DNA from: an uncultured Ruminiclostridium sp. | Lineage (GTDB): Bacteria > Bacillota > Clostridia > Oscillospirales > Ruminococcaceae | NCBI GenBank assembly: GCA_934490165.1 | Contig: CAKSTB010000004.1 | Span: 1-64,000, forward strand | DNA: 64,000 nucleotides | Direction: 5' to 3' | Made by a program: the position numbers and the translations under genes | Notes under the pieces: model-generated | The model's input: only the letters and a program-made list of their open reading frames with translations | The model's database searches: none | Told to the model about the DNA's origin: nothing | In this document: piece by piece, positions 17,109 through 25,374 of the stretch | Numbering within the stretch: position 1 is the first letter of the stretch | Layout of the letters: every line of letters starts with the position of its first letter

Positions 17109-17936
17109 TTATATTGCGACTTCTATTTTCTCGTTGAAATCGTGATATTTATAGTCTTTCAGCGTAAAGCTGTTCTTTGTGAACTTGTAGAAATCGGTGA
17201 TATCCTCGACCTCCATCTCAGGAGCAGGATACGGCTCTTTCTCAATAATACGCTTTACCGCGTCAATGTGTCTGTCATAGATATGAGCGTCCGCTATAAC
17301 GTGCACAAGCTCGCCTGCCTTAAGACCCGATGCCTTAGCGAACATTATAAGCAGTGCGGCATACTGGCACACATTCCAGTTGTTCGCGGTGAGCATATCC
17401 TGTGAACGCTGATTTAAAATAGCGTTCAGTGTATCTCCCGTGACATTGAATGTCATACTGTATGCGCAAGGGGCAAGCCCCATCTCATGCAGATCCTTAT
17501 GGTTGTACATATTTGTCATTATGCGGCGGCTCGCGGGGTTGTGCTTAAGGTCATACAGCACCCTGTCGACCTGATCAAATTCACCCTCGGGATATATGCT
17601 CTTCTGCCCGAGCTGCCAGCCGTAAGCCTTGCCTATCGTGCCGTTTTCGTCAGCCCACGAGTCCCATATATGAGTAGAAAGATCGGCGACCCTGTTGCTC
17701 TTTTTCTGATATATCCACAGTATCTCTTCTATCGCAGAGCGGTAGAAGATACGGCGGAGCGTCATTACGGGAAACTCTTTTCTGAGGTCATAGCGGTTCA
17801 CCACGCAGAACTTTTTTACGGTATGCGCGGGCGTTCCGTCCTCCCAGTGGGGTCTTACCTCGCTGTTTGTATCCCATGAGCCGTTTTCTATTATGTCACG
17901 GCAGTTTTCAATAAAATATTTATCGGCTAAACTCAT
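17109..17936 (-). CDS. thyA: Thymidylate synthase
   Basis: The enzyme makes dTMP from dUMP with methylene-tetrahydrofolate. The 275-residue protein has the catalytic Cys157 in LAPCAYSMTFNV, the arginine pair in NPASRRIMTNMY, and the dUMP-binding segments QRSQDMLTANNWNVCQYA and HVIADAHIYDRHIDA. The length is normal for ThyA (about 264-315). No dihydrofolate reductase gene follows it here. It lies 16 bases downstream of the DUF115-like gene on the minus strand and is closed by a GC-rich hairpin. Confidence 0.96.
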   Translation of the reverse strand: MSLADKYFIENCRDIIENGSWDTNSEVRPHWEDGTPAHTVKKFCVVNRYDLRKEFPVMTLRRIFYRSAIEEILWIYQKKSNRVADLSTHIWDSWADENGTIGKAYGWQLGQKSIYPEGEFDQVDRVLYDLKHNPASRRIMTNMYNHKDLHEMGLAPCAYSMTFNVTGDTLNAILNQRSQDMLTANNWNVCQYAALLIMFAKASGLKAGELVHVIADAHIYDRHIDAVKRIIEKEPYPAPEMEVEDITDFYKFTKNSFTLKDYKYHDFNEKIEVAI

Positions 17937-17952
17937 TATGCGTTATGCGTCC

Positions 17953-19167
17953 TTATATCTTTGATAACAGCTTTGTTGTCGAGAAGTCTATCTGATCGAA
18001 TGTACGGCTCTCGAACATATTGAGGCTGTCGATGCCGCTCATATTGTAGATAGAAACACCTGCGCTCGATGCGTATGTCTTTACGTTCTTGAGCAGTGTC
18101 TGTGCTTCTTCGGGGTAGTCGTACTTCTTCTCATCGTTTACGAGCGCCTCTTCATAGCTTGTTATCTGCGCATCGTAAATTCCGTCAAAGCCGTATATGT
18201 ATATCTCGGAAAATCCTTCATAAAGTGCAAGCTGTAAAGCTATATAAAGGTCGTCTATACGTCTTAAAGCCTCGCTGTGCTGTGTAGAGCCGAACGAGGG
18301 GAGCTGAGGTATAAATCCGTTACCCATTATATTAAAGTATGTGGGCTTCTTTGCAAACTTATCCTCAAATACTGTAACATTGCTTGCCACAAAGCTTTCC
18401 ATAGCCTCAATGTACTTGCCGTTTCCTAGGTAGTGCTCTGCATTTGACAGTATGTACTGTGTAGGACGGAGCGGAGTTTTGCTGAAGAACTTGCATATGC
18501 CGTTGTAGCTTATGCACTTCTCGTTGAACAGGAGGTTCAGCTCATCAAGCTTTACGCCCTCCTTATAGCCTATGATAAAGCAACGCTGACCGCGGAACTT
18601 ATCCTTGCACTCCCTGAGCTGTGCCTCGGTGCGGCGAACGTCTTTTTCAAGCTTGTTCTGTGTGGATCTATCCGAAACGTTGAACTGTGAGCGCTTCATC
18701 TTCATATATGTGCCGAGAAATCCTACAGGCTGGTTTACAAGGCAATAGTCACGCTCTGTAAAGCCGTACTGCTGTAAACGCTTTTCTATAGTCTGTGCAC
18801 TTCCGACACGACCTGTCATACCCTTGAGATATACCTCAAGCTCATCATAAGATGATGAAACAAGGACATAATATGCCTTTGACATACCCTTAAGCTCTGT
18901 GATACTGCGCAGTGAATTGTCGTCCTTTACGAGTGTACGTTCATCGTTTGTCGCCATAAACGCAAGCTCCGGAACACGCACGCCCTTTTTTCTCAGCTGA
19001 CCGAGAACCTTTTTGAGTATCTCGGCATTGACACCGCGTCCGTCACCGAGTATTACCAGCTTACGCTGACCGATTATCTCGATGTTTTTGATAATCTGCT
19101 TCTTGTAGTTACCTGCCTTGAAGAACTTAGTCAGTCCGGCATTGGTAAGAGAATCGTATGTCATCAT
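17953..19167 (-). CDS. Nucleotide-sugar/glycan-type DUF115-like protein, motif degenerate
   Basis: This 404-residue cytoplasmic protein has an N-terminal Rossmann-like part (RKLVILGDGRGVNAEILKKV) and a basic coiled segment (NKLEKDVRRTEAQLRECKDK). Its C-terminal domain resembles DUF115/MptE-like and Cst-type glycosyltransferase-associated folds: RCFIIGYKEGVKLDELN, LRPTQYILSNAEHYL and ALYEGFSEIYIYGFDG. In those families the loop is usually GNGPSL; here it reads GYKEGVKL, so nucleotide binding may be altered. The gene starts with two ATGs after AAAAGGAGAAG and is co-oriented with thyA 16 bases away. The function is not established; a surface polysaccharide role is a guess from the fold. Confidence 0.6.
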   Translation of the reverse strand: MMTYDSLTNAGLTKFFKAGNYKKQIIKNIEIIGQRKLVILGDGRGVNAEILKKVLGQLRKKGVRVPELAFMATNDERTLVKDDNSLRSITELKGMSKAYYVLVSSSYDELEVYLKGMTGRVGSAQTIEKRLQQYGFTERDYCLVNQPVGFLGTYMKMKRSQFNVSDRSTQNKLEKDVRRTEAQLRECKDKFRGQRCFIIGYKEGVKLDELNLLFNEKCISYNGICKFFSKTPLRPTQYILSNAEHYLGNGKYIEAMESFVASNVTVFEDKFAKKPTYFNIMGNGFIPQLPSFGSTQHSEALRRIDDLYIALQLALYEGFSEIYIYGFDGIYDAQITSYEEALVNDEKKYDYPEEAQTLLKNVKTYASSAGVSIYNMSGIDSLNMFESRTFDQIDFSTTKLLSKI

Positions 19168-19213
19168 AAACGCTCACTTCTCCTTTTAGAATATATGTTT
19201 CTCTGATTTGTAG

Positions 19214-19530
19214 CTCTACTGATACTCAGCGATCAACTTTCACCGGGTATGAATTATTAACCCTCGCTGAGTATGAATGGAAAGCCTGATTTTCAATTTT
19301 ATAAACCTCAAACTCTCCCGATTGCTGTGCTTTAAGTTGAACCCGAAAACACAATTCACAACTCAGCGAATACTCCTCGCTAAATATGGAACTATCAGCC
19401 CTCGCTGAGTATGAATGGAAAGTCTGATCTTGATTTTTACGAACATCAAACTTCTCCAACTGCTGTACTCGGGGGCTGTGCTCAAAGCCCAATTCGTTAC
19501 TCAGCGATTAACCCTCGCTGAGTATGAACA
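19214..19530. repeat. Degenerate tandem repeats with palindromes at the lysC 3' end
   Basis: ACTCAGCGA occurs at 19224, 19361 and 19499. Its complement-type arm TCGCTGAGT occurs at 19264, 19402 and 19515. The arms at 19499-19507 and 19515-19523 form a perfect 9-bp dyad across the lysC stop codon. Two longer imperfect copies, about 138 bases apart, share GAGTATGAATGGAAAG followed by CTGAT. The copies also share a reading frame on the minus strand (FHSYSAR repeated), but no start or ribosome site supports a gene. Confidence 0.7.
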
Positions 19531-20827
19531 TATCATAAATAACCTTGATAGCCTTTTCAAAGTCAGCCTCATGGATACCTACGATAATATTAAGCTCACT
19601 TGAACCCTGATCTATCATCTTGATATTGATGTCTGCGTGTGATAAAGCCGCAAATATTCTTGTGGCAGTACCCTTCTTCGACTTCATACCGCGACCAACG
19701 ATAGCGATAAGGGCTAAGTCGTTTTCTATTTCAATATGGTTCGGTTCTGTAACCTCGCATATCTTCTCAACGATATCGGGAGTTTTGTCAACGTCCTTAC
19801 CGTCAATGATAATGCTCATTGTGTCGATACCTGTGGGGATATGCTCAAAGCACATACCGTTAGCCTCAAGTACCGTCAGTATTCTGCGTAAGAAGCCGAT
19901 CTCGCTGTTCATCTCGTCCTTTTCGATCGAGATAACGCTGAAGTGCTTTTTACCAGCGATACCCGTGATTATGTGCTGAGGGGGTTCGTTATCCTCTGCA
20001 ACTATCATTGTGCCCTTTGCGGAGGGGTCGTTTGTGTTGCGGATATTTATCGGTATCTTGGCGCTTCTTACAGGGAAAATTGCCGCTTCGTGAAGTACAG
20101 ACGCACCCATGTATGACAGCTCACGCAGCTCCTTATATGTGATGGACTCGATGACCTTGGGCTCGTCAACTATTCTGGGGTCGGCGATAAGGAAGCCGTT
20201 TACGTCTGTCCAGTTCTCGTAGATATCGGCATTTATAGCCTTAGCAACGATAGAACCCGTAACGTCCGAGCCGCCTCTTGAGAATGTGCGTACCGTACCG
20301 TCAGGATTAGCACCGTAGAAACCGGGGATAACCGCGTGTGAAACGCCGTGCAGTACCGATGCAAGGCAGGTATCCGTAAGAGTATCGTCAAACTTTCCGT
20401 CAGGACGGAAGAACACTACCTTAGCGGCATCTATAAACTCATATCCGAGATAGTTTGCAAGAATGATACCGTTAAGAAATTCACCGCGGCTTGCGGCATA
20501 ATCTCTGCCGGCTTTCTTGCGGAAATTGTCGATTATTGTTTCGTATTCGTCATCAAGCGAAAGAGTAAGACCGAGATCGCTGATAATTCCGTTAAAACGC
20601 TCTGCAATAGGAGCAAACTGGTTATATGCGTTCTTGCCCTCGTTTGCTACTGCGTCATAGCAGGCATAAAGCATATCCGTAACCTTAATATCATCCTTGA
20701 AGCGCTTACCGGGCGCACTGGGAACTACATATCTGCGCTCCTTGTCACTTCTGATTATATCAGCTACCTTGCGGAACTGATTGGCATCGGCGAGTGAGCT
20801 GCCGCCGAACTTGACTACCTTACTCAT
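19508..20827 (-). CDS. lysC: Aspartate kinase
   Basis: The enzyme phosphorylates aspartate, the first step to lysine, threonine, methionine and diaminopimelate. The 439 residues carry KFGGSSLAD at 6-14, the catalytic region RGEFLNGIILA and TFSRGGSDVTGSIVAKA. DVNGFLIADPRIV follows, and two C-terminal ACT domains lie from about 310 (FSVISIEKDEMNSEIGFLRR and LALIAIVGRGMKSKKGTATR) for feedback control by amino acids. No lysine riboswitch or T-box was recognised in the short leader. It has its own promoter and stands alone, with structured repeats at its 3' end. Confidence 0.96.
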   Translation of the reverse strand: MSKVVKFGGSSLADANQFRKVADIIRSDKERRYVVPSAPGKRFKDDIKVTDMLYACYDAVANEGKNAYNQFAPIAERFNGIISDLGLTLSLDDEYETIIDNFRKKAGRDYAASRGEFLNGIILANYLGYEFIDAAKVVFFRPDGKFDDTLTDTCLASVLHGVSHAVIPGFYGANPDGTVRTFSRGGSDVTGSIVAKAINADIYENWTDVNGFLIADPRIVDEPKVIESITYKELRELSYMGASVLHEAAIFPVRSAKIPINIRNTNDPSAKGTMIVAEDNEPPQHIITGIAGKKHFSVISIEKDEMNSEIGFLRRILTVLEANGMCFEHIPTGIDTMSIIIDGKDVDKTPDIVEKICEVTEPNHIEIENDLALIAIVGRGMKSKKGTATRIFAALSHADINIKMIDQGSSELNIIVGIHEADFEKAIKVIYDMFILSEG

Positions 20828-20904
20828 TTTTTTGTTTCCTTTCTTATATACCGTTAGTGTCCCTTTTTGTACCGATTTTATAGTATGGGACTATATTCTA
20901 TAAT

Positions 20905-20933
20905 ATTTTACCACAGCAGAACGCAAAAATCAA
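20905..20933 (-). promoter_or_regulatory. Sigma-A-type promoter of lysC
   Basis: On the minus strand TTGATT (20928-20933) and TAAAAT (20905-20910) are 17 bases apart, about 80 bases upstream of the lysC start. Confidence 0.75.
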
Positions 20934-21125
20934 TAGCATAAATCAAAAACAAGCGTTCCGTACCTCATTCTCCGCCACATAGATTTTATATTCACACTAC
21001 AGATGTTTCATTCACCTATACGCAAACCCCGGGCATTGACATTAGCCAAAGAATTAACACACCTAACTATTCCTGCCGTTGCACTATTCCGCGCCAAGCG
21101 GGGAGTGTGACACAGCCCGGAAAAG

Positions 21126-21171
21126 GAAAAGCGAGTTGAAGTGCAAAGATAGTGCGCTCGGCTCACTTTTT
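21126..21171 (+). repeat. Second copy of the AAAAAGTGAG hairpin element
   Basis: ATAGTGCGCTCGGCTCACTT at about 21150 closely matches the minus strand of 7585-7631 (ATAGTGCGCACGGCTCACTT), and both end in TTTTT. There is no gene immediately upstream on this strand, so it is a dispersed element and not simply a terminator. Confidence 0.55.
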
Positions 21172-21317
21172 GGTATGTGGAGAAAGGTTGCCTTTAGTAC
21201 GTTTCTGTTATACCATATTAGTAATTAACATTGATAGCAGGCTACCGATAGTTCTGTTTGTAGGATAGCACTTCTCGGGTTCGCTATTCCATTTGATAAC
21301 GTTGCTGCTATGTGTGA

Positions 21318-21388
21318 GGGAGACAACCCAAGGGGAGAGAGGAAGGCGCTCCAAAGGCGCTTTCCCCTCTCCCCTTAGGTTTTCTCCC
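21318..21388. repeat. Long imperfect hairpin (about 30 bp stem)
   Basis: GGGAGA, AACC, AAGGGGAGAG and GCGC on the left pair with GCGC, CTCTCCCCTT, GGTTT and TCTCCC on the right. The extent and GC-rich stem resemble a miniature mobile element or REP-type structure common in gut Clostridia. Confidence 0.65.
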
Positions 21389-21424
21389 AAATCAGTTATT
21401 CCTCTTGAGCGACGAGAGGAGCGG

Positions 21425-21446
21425 GAGCATTGCTTTTGCAATGCTC
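21425..21446. repeat. Perfect 9-bp hairpin
   Basis: GAGCATTGC and GCAATGCTC flank TTTT. It lies about 35 bases past the long imperfect hairpin and may be part of the same element. Confidence 0.6.
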
Positions 21447-21879
21447 AGTCACGCATCCCACTTTCCTGACCTCTCTCCTCTTCTGCCATAATGGGGTGTT
21501 GGCTATAAGACACACAAACGATTGTGTTTAAAAGCCCGTCATAAGCGGGACGCTGACGCTCTGTTCGACCCGGGGGACTGTGCAGATATCTCAGGATAGT
21601 GCGTTTTTTGGAAATTTCGGTAATAATGCAGTTGCATTGATAAACTCACTAAATTATCAACATCTTATCGGCACGGAAACTGTTTTCAGCGTTGTTGGCT
21701 ATATATTTATTGTTTTGACTTTTTACAATATGTTGCACTGCAATTTCAATGTAATTTTGCCGCGCCACATACAATTTATAACACTCTCCCGTACGCGCAT
21801 CGTCACTCCCCGCCGTTGTGCTATCTCTCGCCGTACACCGCCTTTTTCAAAGGCGGAATTTGCCGCGCCCCACGGGCGC

Positions 21880-21907
21880 TTGATTTTTGCGGTATTTATG
21901 GTATACT
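21880..21907 (+). promoter_or_regulatory. Promoter of polA
   Basis: TTGATT (21880-21885) and TATACT (21902-21907) are 16 bases apart, 60 bases ahead of the chosen polA start. Confidence 0.7.
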
Positions 21908-21967
21908 TATAACAGACAGCAGTACAATAAGCATATGAAACAATACGATCCACTCGAAAGGACTAAT

Positions 21968-24457
21968 ATGGAATTTCTTGTAATAGACGGCAACAGTATA
22001 CTTAACCGCGCATTCTACGGCATACGCGTACTTACAAATTCAAGGGGTGTTGCCACAAACGCCGTAACCGGCTTTATGAATACCCTGCTGATGCTTGAAA
22101 AGGACGTTCAGCCCGATATGATAGCCGTAGCGTTCGACCTTAAAGCGCCTACATTCCGCCATAAGATGTATGACGGATATAAGGCGAACCGTAAGGGTAT
22201 GCCTGAGGATCTCGCTCAGCAGCTCCCCTATATGAAAAAAATAATAAAAGCAATGGGTATCGCCATTATCGAAAAAGAGGGCTATGAAGCCGATGACATC
22301 ATCGGCACGATTTCAGCCGCCTGTGCAGATAAAAAGATACCCTGCACCGTTTCAACAGGCGACCGCGACTCATTTCAGCTTGTAAATGACTACGTTACGG
22401 TAAGACTTGCCAAAACAAAAGGCGATATTTACTATACTCCGGGCGTAATAGAGGAAGAATACGGTGTTACCCCTAAGCAGATGATAGAAGTCAAGGCACT
22501 TATGGGCGATACAAGCGACAATATACCAGGTGTTCCCGGTATAGGCGAAAAGACCGCATTGTCGCTTATTAAAGAATTTACAAGCGTTGACGGCGTATAT
22601 AAAAATATCGGCTCAACACTCATAACAAACGGCGTGCGCAACAAACTTATCAACGGTAAGAACAGTTGCTATATGAGCAGAAAGCTTGCCGAGATATGCC
22701 TTACCGCTCCGATAGATACAGAGCTTTCTCACTATATTCCGGGCGAGCGTGACGATGAACGGCTTGCAAAGCTTTTATCCGAGCTTGAAATGTACAAAAC
22801 GCTTCAGAAATTGCAACTACACCCGACCTCAGCTCCTGTAGGCTCGAAAGAAGCATGCGCAGAAAATCGCGCAAAGCAAGTCCCCGCTATGCCCAAGGGC
22901 GATATTGTCATTACAGACGACGGTAAAATTTATGCGGGCGGTGTCGGCTCTATTAACGAGCTGTCCGGCGATGAGCTCAGAGCATACGCAAACAGCGACA
23001 GCACAAAGTATACCTTCGACATAAAGGAAACGCTATCCGTTTCAGGTCTTGAGAAGCTTGAAAACAATAAATTCGATACAACGCTTGCGGCTTACCTTGC
23101 CGACCCCGACTCAAACGACTACAGTATGTCAAGGCTGTGCACACAGTACGGAATTCCCGAAGGAAACAGCATACAGGAAAAGTCGATCACTGTTGCGGCG
23201 CTGAACGATATACTGTACGACAATATACACCAAACAGGCTCTGCTACCGTACTTACCGATATCGAAATACCGCTTGCCACAGTCCTTGTAGCTATGGAGC
23301 GCGAGGGCGTTAAGCTGGACATTGACGGTATTAAGGCTTTCGGCGAAGAAATTTCAGAAAAGGCAGAAAAGATAAGCCGTGAGATCTATGAATATGCGGG
23401 CTATGAATTTAACATAGGCTCGCCTAAACAGCTCGGAAGCGTGCTTTTTGAAAAGCTGATGCTCCCCAGTGCCAAAAAGACAAAAACAGGCTACTCTACA
23501 AATGCCGAGGTGCTTGAAAGCCTTATGGACAAGCACCCGATAATCCCGCTTATAACAGAGTATCGCGCACTCACCAAGCTGCAGAATACTTATGTCACAG
23601 GACTGCTTAAGGTAGTCGGCGAGGACGGCAGGGTGCATTCCACCTTCAAGCAGACCGAAACCAGAACCGGCAGAATTTCAAGTGCCGAACCCAATATTCA
23701 GAATATACCGGTAAGGACTCCGCTCGGCAGAGAGATGAGAAGATTTTTCACCGCAAAGGACGGATATCTGCTTGTCGATGCCGACTACTCGCAGATCGAA
23801 CTGCGCGTACTGGCTCATATCTCAGGCGATGAAATTATGAAAAAGGCGTTCCTTGACGGCGTTGATATCCATACCGTTACCGCCTCTCAGGTGTTCAATC
23901 AGCCGATCGAGTGGGTAACGCCCGATCTCAGAAGCAAGGCAAAAGCGGTCAATTTTGGTATAGTCTATGGTATAGGTGCATTCTCCCTGTCAAAGGACAT
24001 CGGCGTTTCTATGGTTAAGGCAAGCGAGTATATAAGAGCCTATCTGGCAAAATATTCGGGTATAGCTCACTATATGGAGCAGACCGTCGCAAAGGCAAAA
24101 CACGACGGATATGTCGAGACAATGTTCGGCAGAAGAAGATATATAAAGGAGCTTGCCGCAAAGAACAAGAACCTACAGGCATTCGGCGAACGAGTAGCTA
24201 AAAATACACCCATACAGGGCACAGCCGCAGATATCATAAAAATCGCAATGATAAGGGTTTACAACAGACTTCGGGAAAGCAAGCTTGACGCAAAGCTTAT
24301 ACTCCAGGTTCACGATGAGCTTATAGTAGAAGCTAAAGAGGACTGCGCCGACAAGGTAGCCGCACTTTTAAAGGAAGAAATGGAGAACGCCGTAAAGCTC
24401 ACCGTACCCATGACGGTAGACGTGAATATCGGCAAAACGTGGTATGATACTCATTGA
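21968..24457 (+). CDS. polA: DNA polymerase I
   Basis: I start at ATG 21968 (AAAGGACTAAT upstream); the open frame further left overlaps the promoter. The 829-residue enzyme has an N-terminal 5'-3' flap nuclease (LVIDGNSILNRAFYG, YEADDIIGTI, DRDSFQL, MGDTSDNIPGVPGIGEKTA). The middle 3'-5' exonuclease-like domain has lost the usual acidic catalytic residues, as in many Firmicutes. The polymerase has RISSAEPNIQNIPVR, DADYSQIELRVLAHIS, KAVNFGIVYGIGAFS and QVHDELIVEA. It removes RNA primers and fills gaps. Its 3' end overlaps rimI by 14 bases. Confidence 0.97.
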   Translation: MEFLVIDGNSILNRAFYGIRVLTNSRGVATNAVTGFMNTLLMLEKDVQPDMIAVAFDLKAPTFRHKMYDGYKANRKGMPEDLAQQLPYMKKIIKAMGIAIIEKEGYEADDIIGTISAACADKKIPCTVSTGDRDSFQLVNDYVTVRLAKTKGDIYYTPGVIEEEYGVTPKQMIEVKALMGDTSDNIPGVPGIGEKTALSLIKEFTSVDGVYKNIGSTLITNGVRNKLINGKNSCYMSRKLAEICLTAPIDTELSHYIPGERDDERLAKLLSELEMYKTLQKLQLHPTSAPVGSKEACAENRAKQVPAMPKGDIVITDDGKIYAGGVGSINELSGDELRAYANSDSTKYTFDIKETLSVSGLEKLENNKFDTTLAAYLADPDSNDYSMSRLCTQYGIPEGNSIQEKSITVAALNDILYDNIHQTGSATVLTDIEIPLATVLVAMEREGVKLDIDGIKAFGEEISEKAEKISREIYEYAGYEFNIGSPKQLGSVLFEKLMLPSAKKTKTGYSTNAEVLESLMDKHPIIPLITEYRALTKLQNTYVTGLLKVVGEDGRVHSTFKQTETRTGRISSAEPNIQNIPVRTPLGREMRRFFTAKDGYLLVDADYSQIELRVLAHISGDEIMKKAFLDGVDIHTVTASQVFNQPIEWVTPDLRSKAKAVNFGIVYGIGAFSLSKDIGVSMVKASEYIRAYLAKYSGIAHYMEQTVAKAKHDGYVETMFGRRRYIKELAAKNKNLQAFGERVAKNTPIQGTAADIIKIAMIRVYNRLRESKLDAKLILQVHDELIVEAKEDCADKVAALLKEEMENAVKLTVPMTVDVNIGKTWYDTH

Positions 24458-24893
24458 GAAAGATAACAACACGGATTTATGCCGCGATATCGGAGCAATC
24501 GAAAAAGAATGCTTCTCCGTCCCGTGGACAAGCCGCAGTATCGAGTCGCAGGTTCTGACCGATGGGTCGGTTGCCGCCCTTATCCGTGACGACCGCTCCG
24601 ACAACAGACCCGTGGGCTATATCTGCGGACAGAGCGTTTCGGACGAATGTGAACTTTACCGCATAGCCGTACTCCCCGCATACAGAAAACAGGGTGCGGC
24701 GGATCTTCTTATGACCTATTTTCTTGACAAGTGTCGTGAAAGCGGCATAAAAAACGTATTTCTTGAAGTGCGCTGTGACAATGAGCCCGCAAAGCGCCTT
24801 TACGAAAAGCACGGCTTCTGCGAGGTCGGACGGCGCAGAAACTATTACACAGAGCCTATCTGTGACGCTCTTATCTACAAAGCGGAATTGTAA
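24444..24893 (+). CDS. rimI: Ribosomal-protein/GNAT N-acetyltransferase RimI-like
   Basis: The 149-residue GNAT protein has IEKECFSVPWTSRSIESQ at the N-terminus and ELYRIAVLPAYRKQGAADLL as the acetyl-CoA loop. VFLEVRCDNEPAKRLYEKHG and GRRRNYYTEP close the fold. These are the RimI signatures, an enzyme that acetylates the N-terminus of ribosomal protein S18 in E. coli. It overlaps the end of polA by 14 bases and so is co-translated; in other Firmicutes rimI usually sits with tsaB/tsaE, which are absent here. Specificity in this organism is inferred. Confidence 0.88.
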   Translation: MILIEKDNNTDLCRDIGAIEKECFSVPWTSRSIESQVLTDGSVAALIRDDRSDNRPVGYICGQSVSDECELYRIAVLPAYRKQGAADLLMTYFLDKCRESGIKNVFLEVRCDNEPAKRLYEKHGFCEVGRRRNYYTEPICDALIYKAEL

Positions 24894-24907
24894 TTAAACA
24901 TGATACT

Positions 24908-24946
24908 AAAGCGACAGGCGCGCCTATTCACAGCGTCTGTCGCTTT
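24908..24946 (+). terminator. Hairpin after rimI
   Basis: AAAGCGACAG (24908-24917) pairs perfectly with CTGTCGCTTT (24937-24946) 14 bases past the rimI stop. A second hairpin follows. Confidence 0.7.
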
Positions 24947-24964
24947 GATTTACAATATGCGAAA

Positions 24965-24998
24965 ACGGCAGGCACGAATTACGCGCCTGCCGTTATTA
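24965..24998 (+). terminator. Second hairpin terminator after rimI
   Basis: ACGGCAGGC (24965-24973) pairs with GCCTGCCGT (24984-24992) and is followed by TATTACTT. Together with the preceding hairpin it ends the polA-rimI transcript. Confidence 0.75.
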
Positions 24999-25120
24999 CT
25001 TATTTGCTTATGCCTTTGACAGAAGCTTTACAAAGCCGATCGTCGCTGTACACGGAATATCCGCTTTACACAATACCATCTTTACTTTTGTCTGTCGGAA
25101 ATATACATCTGCATTGCCGC

Positions 25121-25363
25121 CCGCCGTTTTGCTATCGTACGAAACACTCTGACGATGCCAAAGGCGGAATTTGAAGCGGCTCACAGCCGCCCCGCCGTTT
25201 CACTATCCCGCGGATAGCTCAAACAATGCCAAAGGCGGAATTTGAGGCGGCACATTGCCATCTAACTGAAAGTGATATCACTAAACTTGCAGTAACATTC
25301 AGCCCCGCCGTTTTGCTATCCTGCGGATAGCTCAAACAATTCCAAAGGCGGAATTGTCAGGTG
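25121..25363. repeat. Three copies of a 60-base CCGCC/GGCGG hairpin repeat
   Basis: Copies start near 25121, 25190 and 25303. Each begins CCGCCGTTT and ends AAAGGCGGAATT. Copies two and three share an inner stem GCTATCC/GGATAGC. A diverged copy lies at 21808-21867. They fill the space between the convergent rimI and gpmI genes and hold no ORF. The remaining bases from 24999 show nothing else. Confidence 0.8.
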
Positions 25364-25374
25364 GCACAGCCACC

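Larger units (their letters stand above)
20934..21879. other. Gene-free region with hairpin elements between lysC and polA
   Basis: No ORF here has a ribosome site and recognisable protein. It contains a terminator-like repeat at 21126-21171, a long imperfect hairpin at 21318-21388, a perfect hairpin at 21425-21446 and a CCGCC/GGCGG repeat copy at 21808-21867. The region looks like an accumulation of small non-coding repeats. Confidence 0.7.

Noticed and set aside
19226..19492. Minus-strand frame of 88 residues with repeated FHSYSAR
   Set aside because: No ribosome site or start context and the peptide simply mirrors the DNA repeat; reported as a repeat instead.
20828..20904. Lysine riboswitch or T-box in the lysC leader
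   Set aside because: The leader between the promoter and start is about 75 bases, too short, with no recognised aptamer.
21208..21441. Minus-strand 77-residue frame over the long hairpin
   Set aside because: Its sequence comes from the hairpin arms and it has no ribosome site.
21540..21600. GTTCGACCC looked like a tRNA T-arm
   Set aside because: No acceptor, D or anticodon arm could be found at the correct distance.
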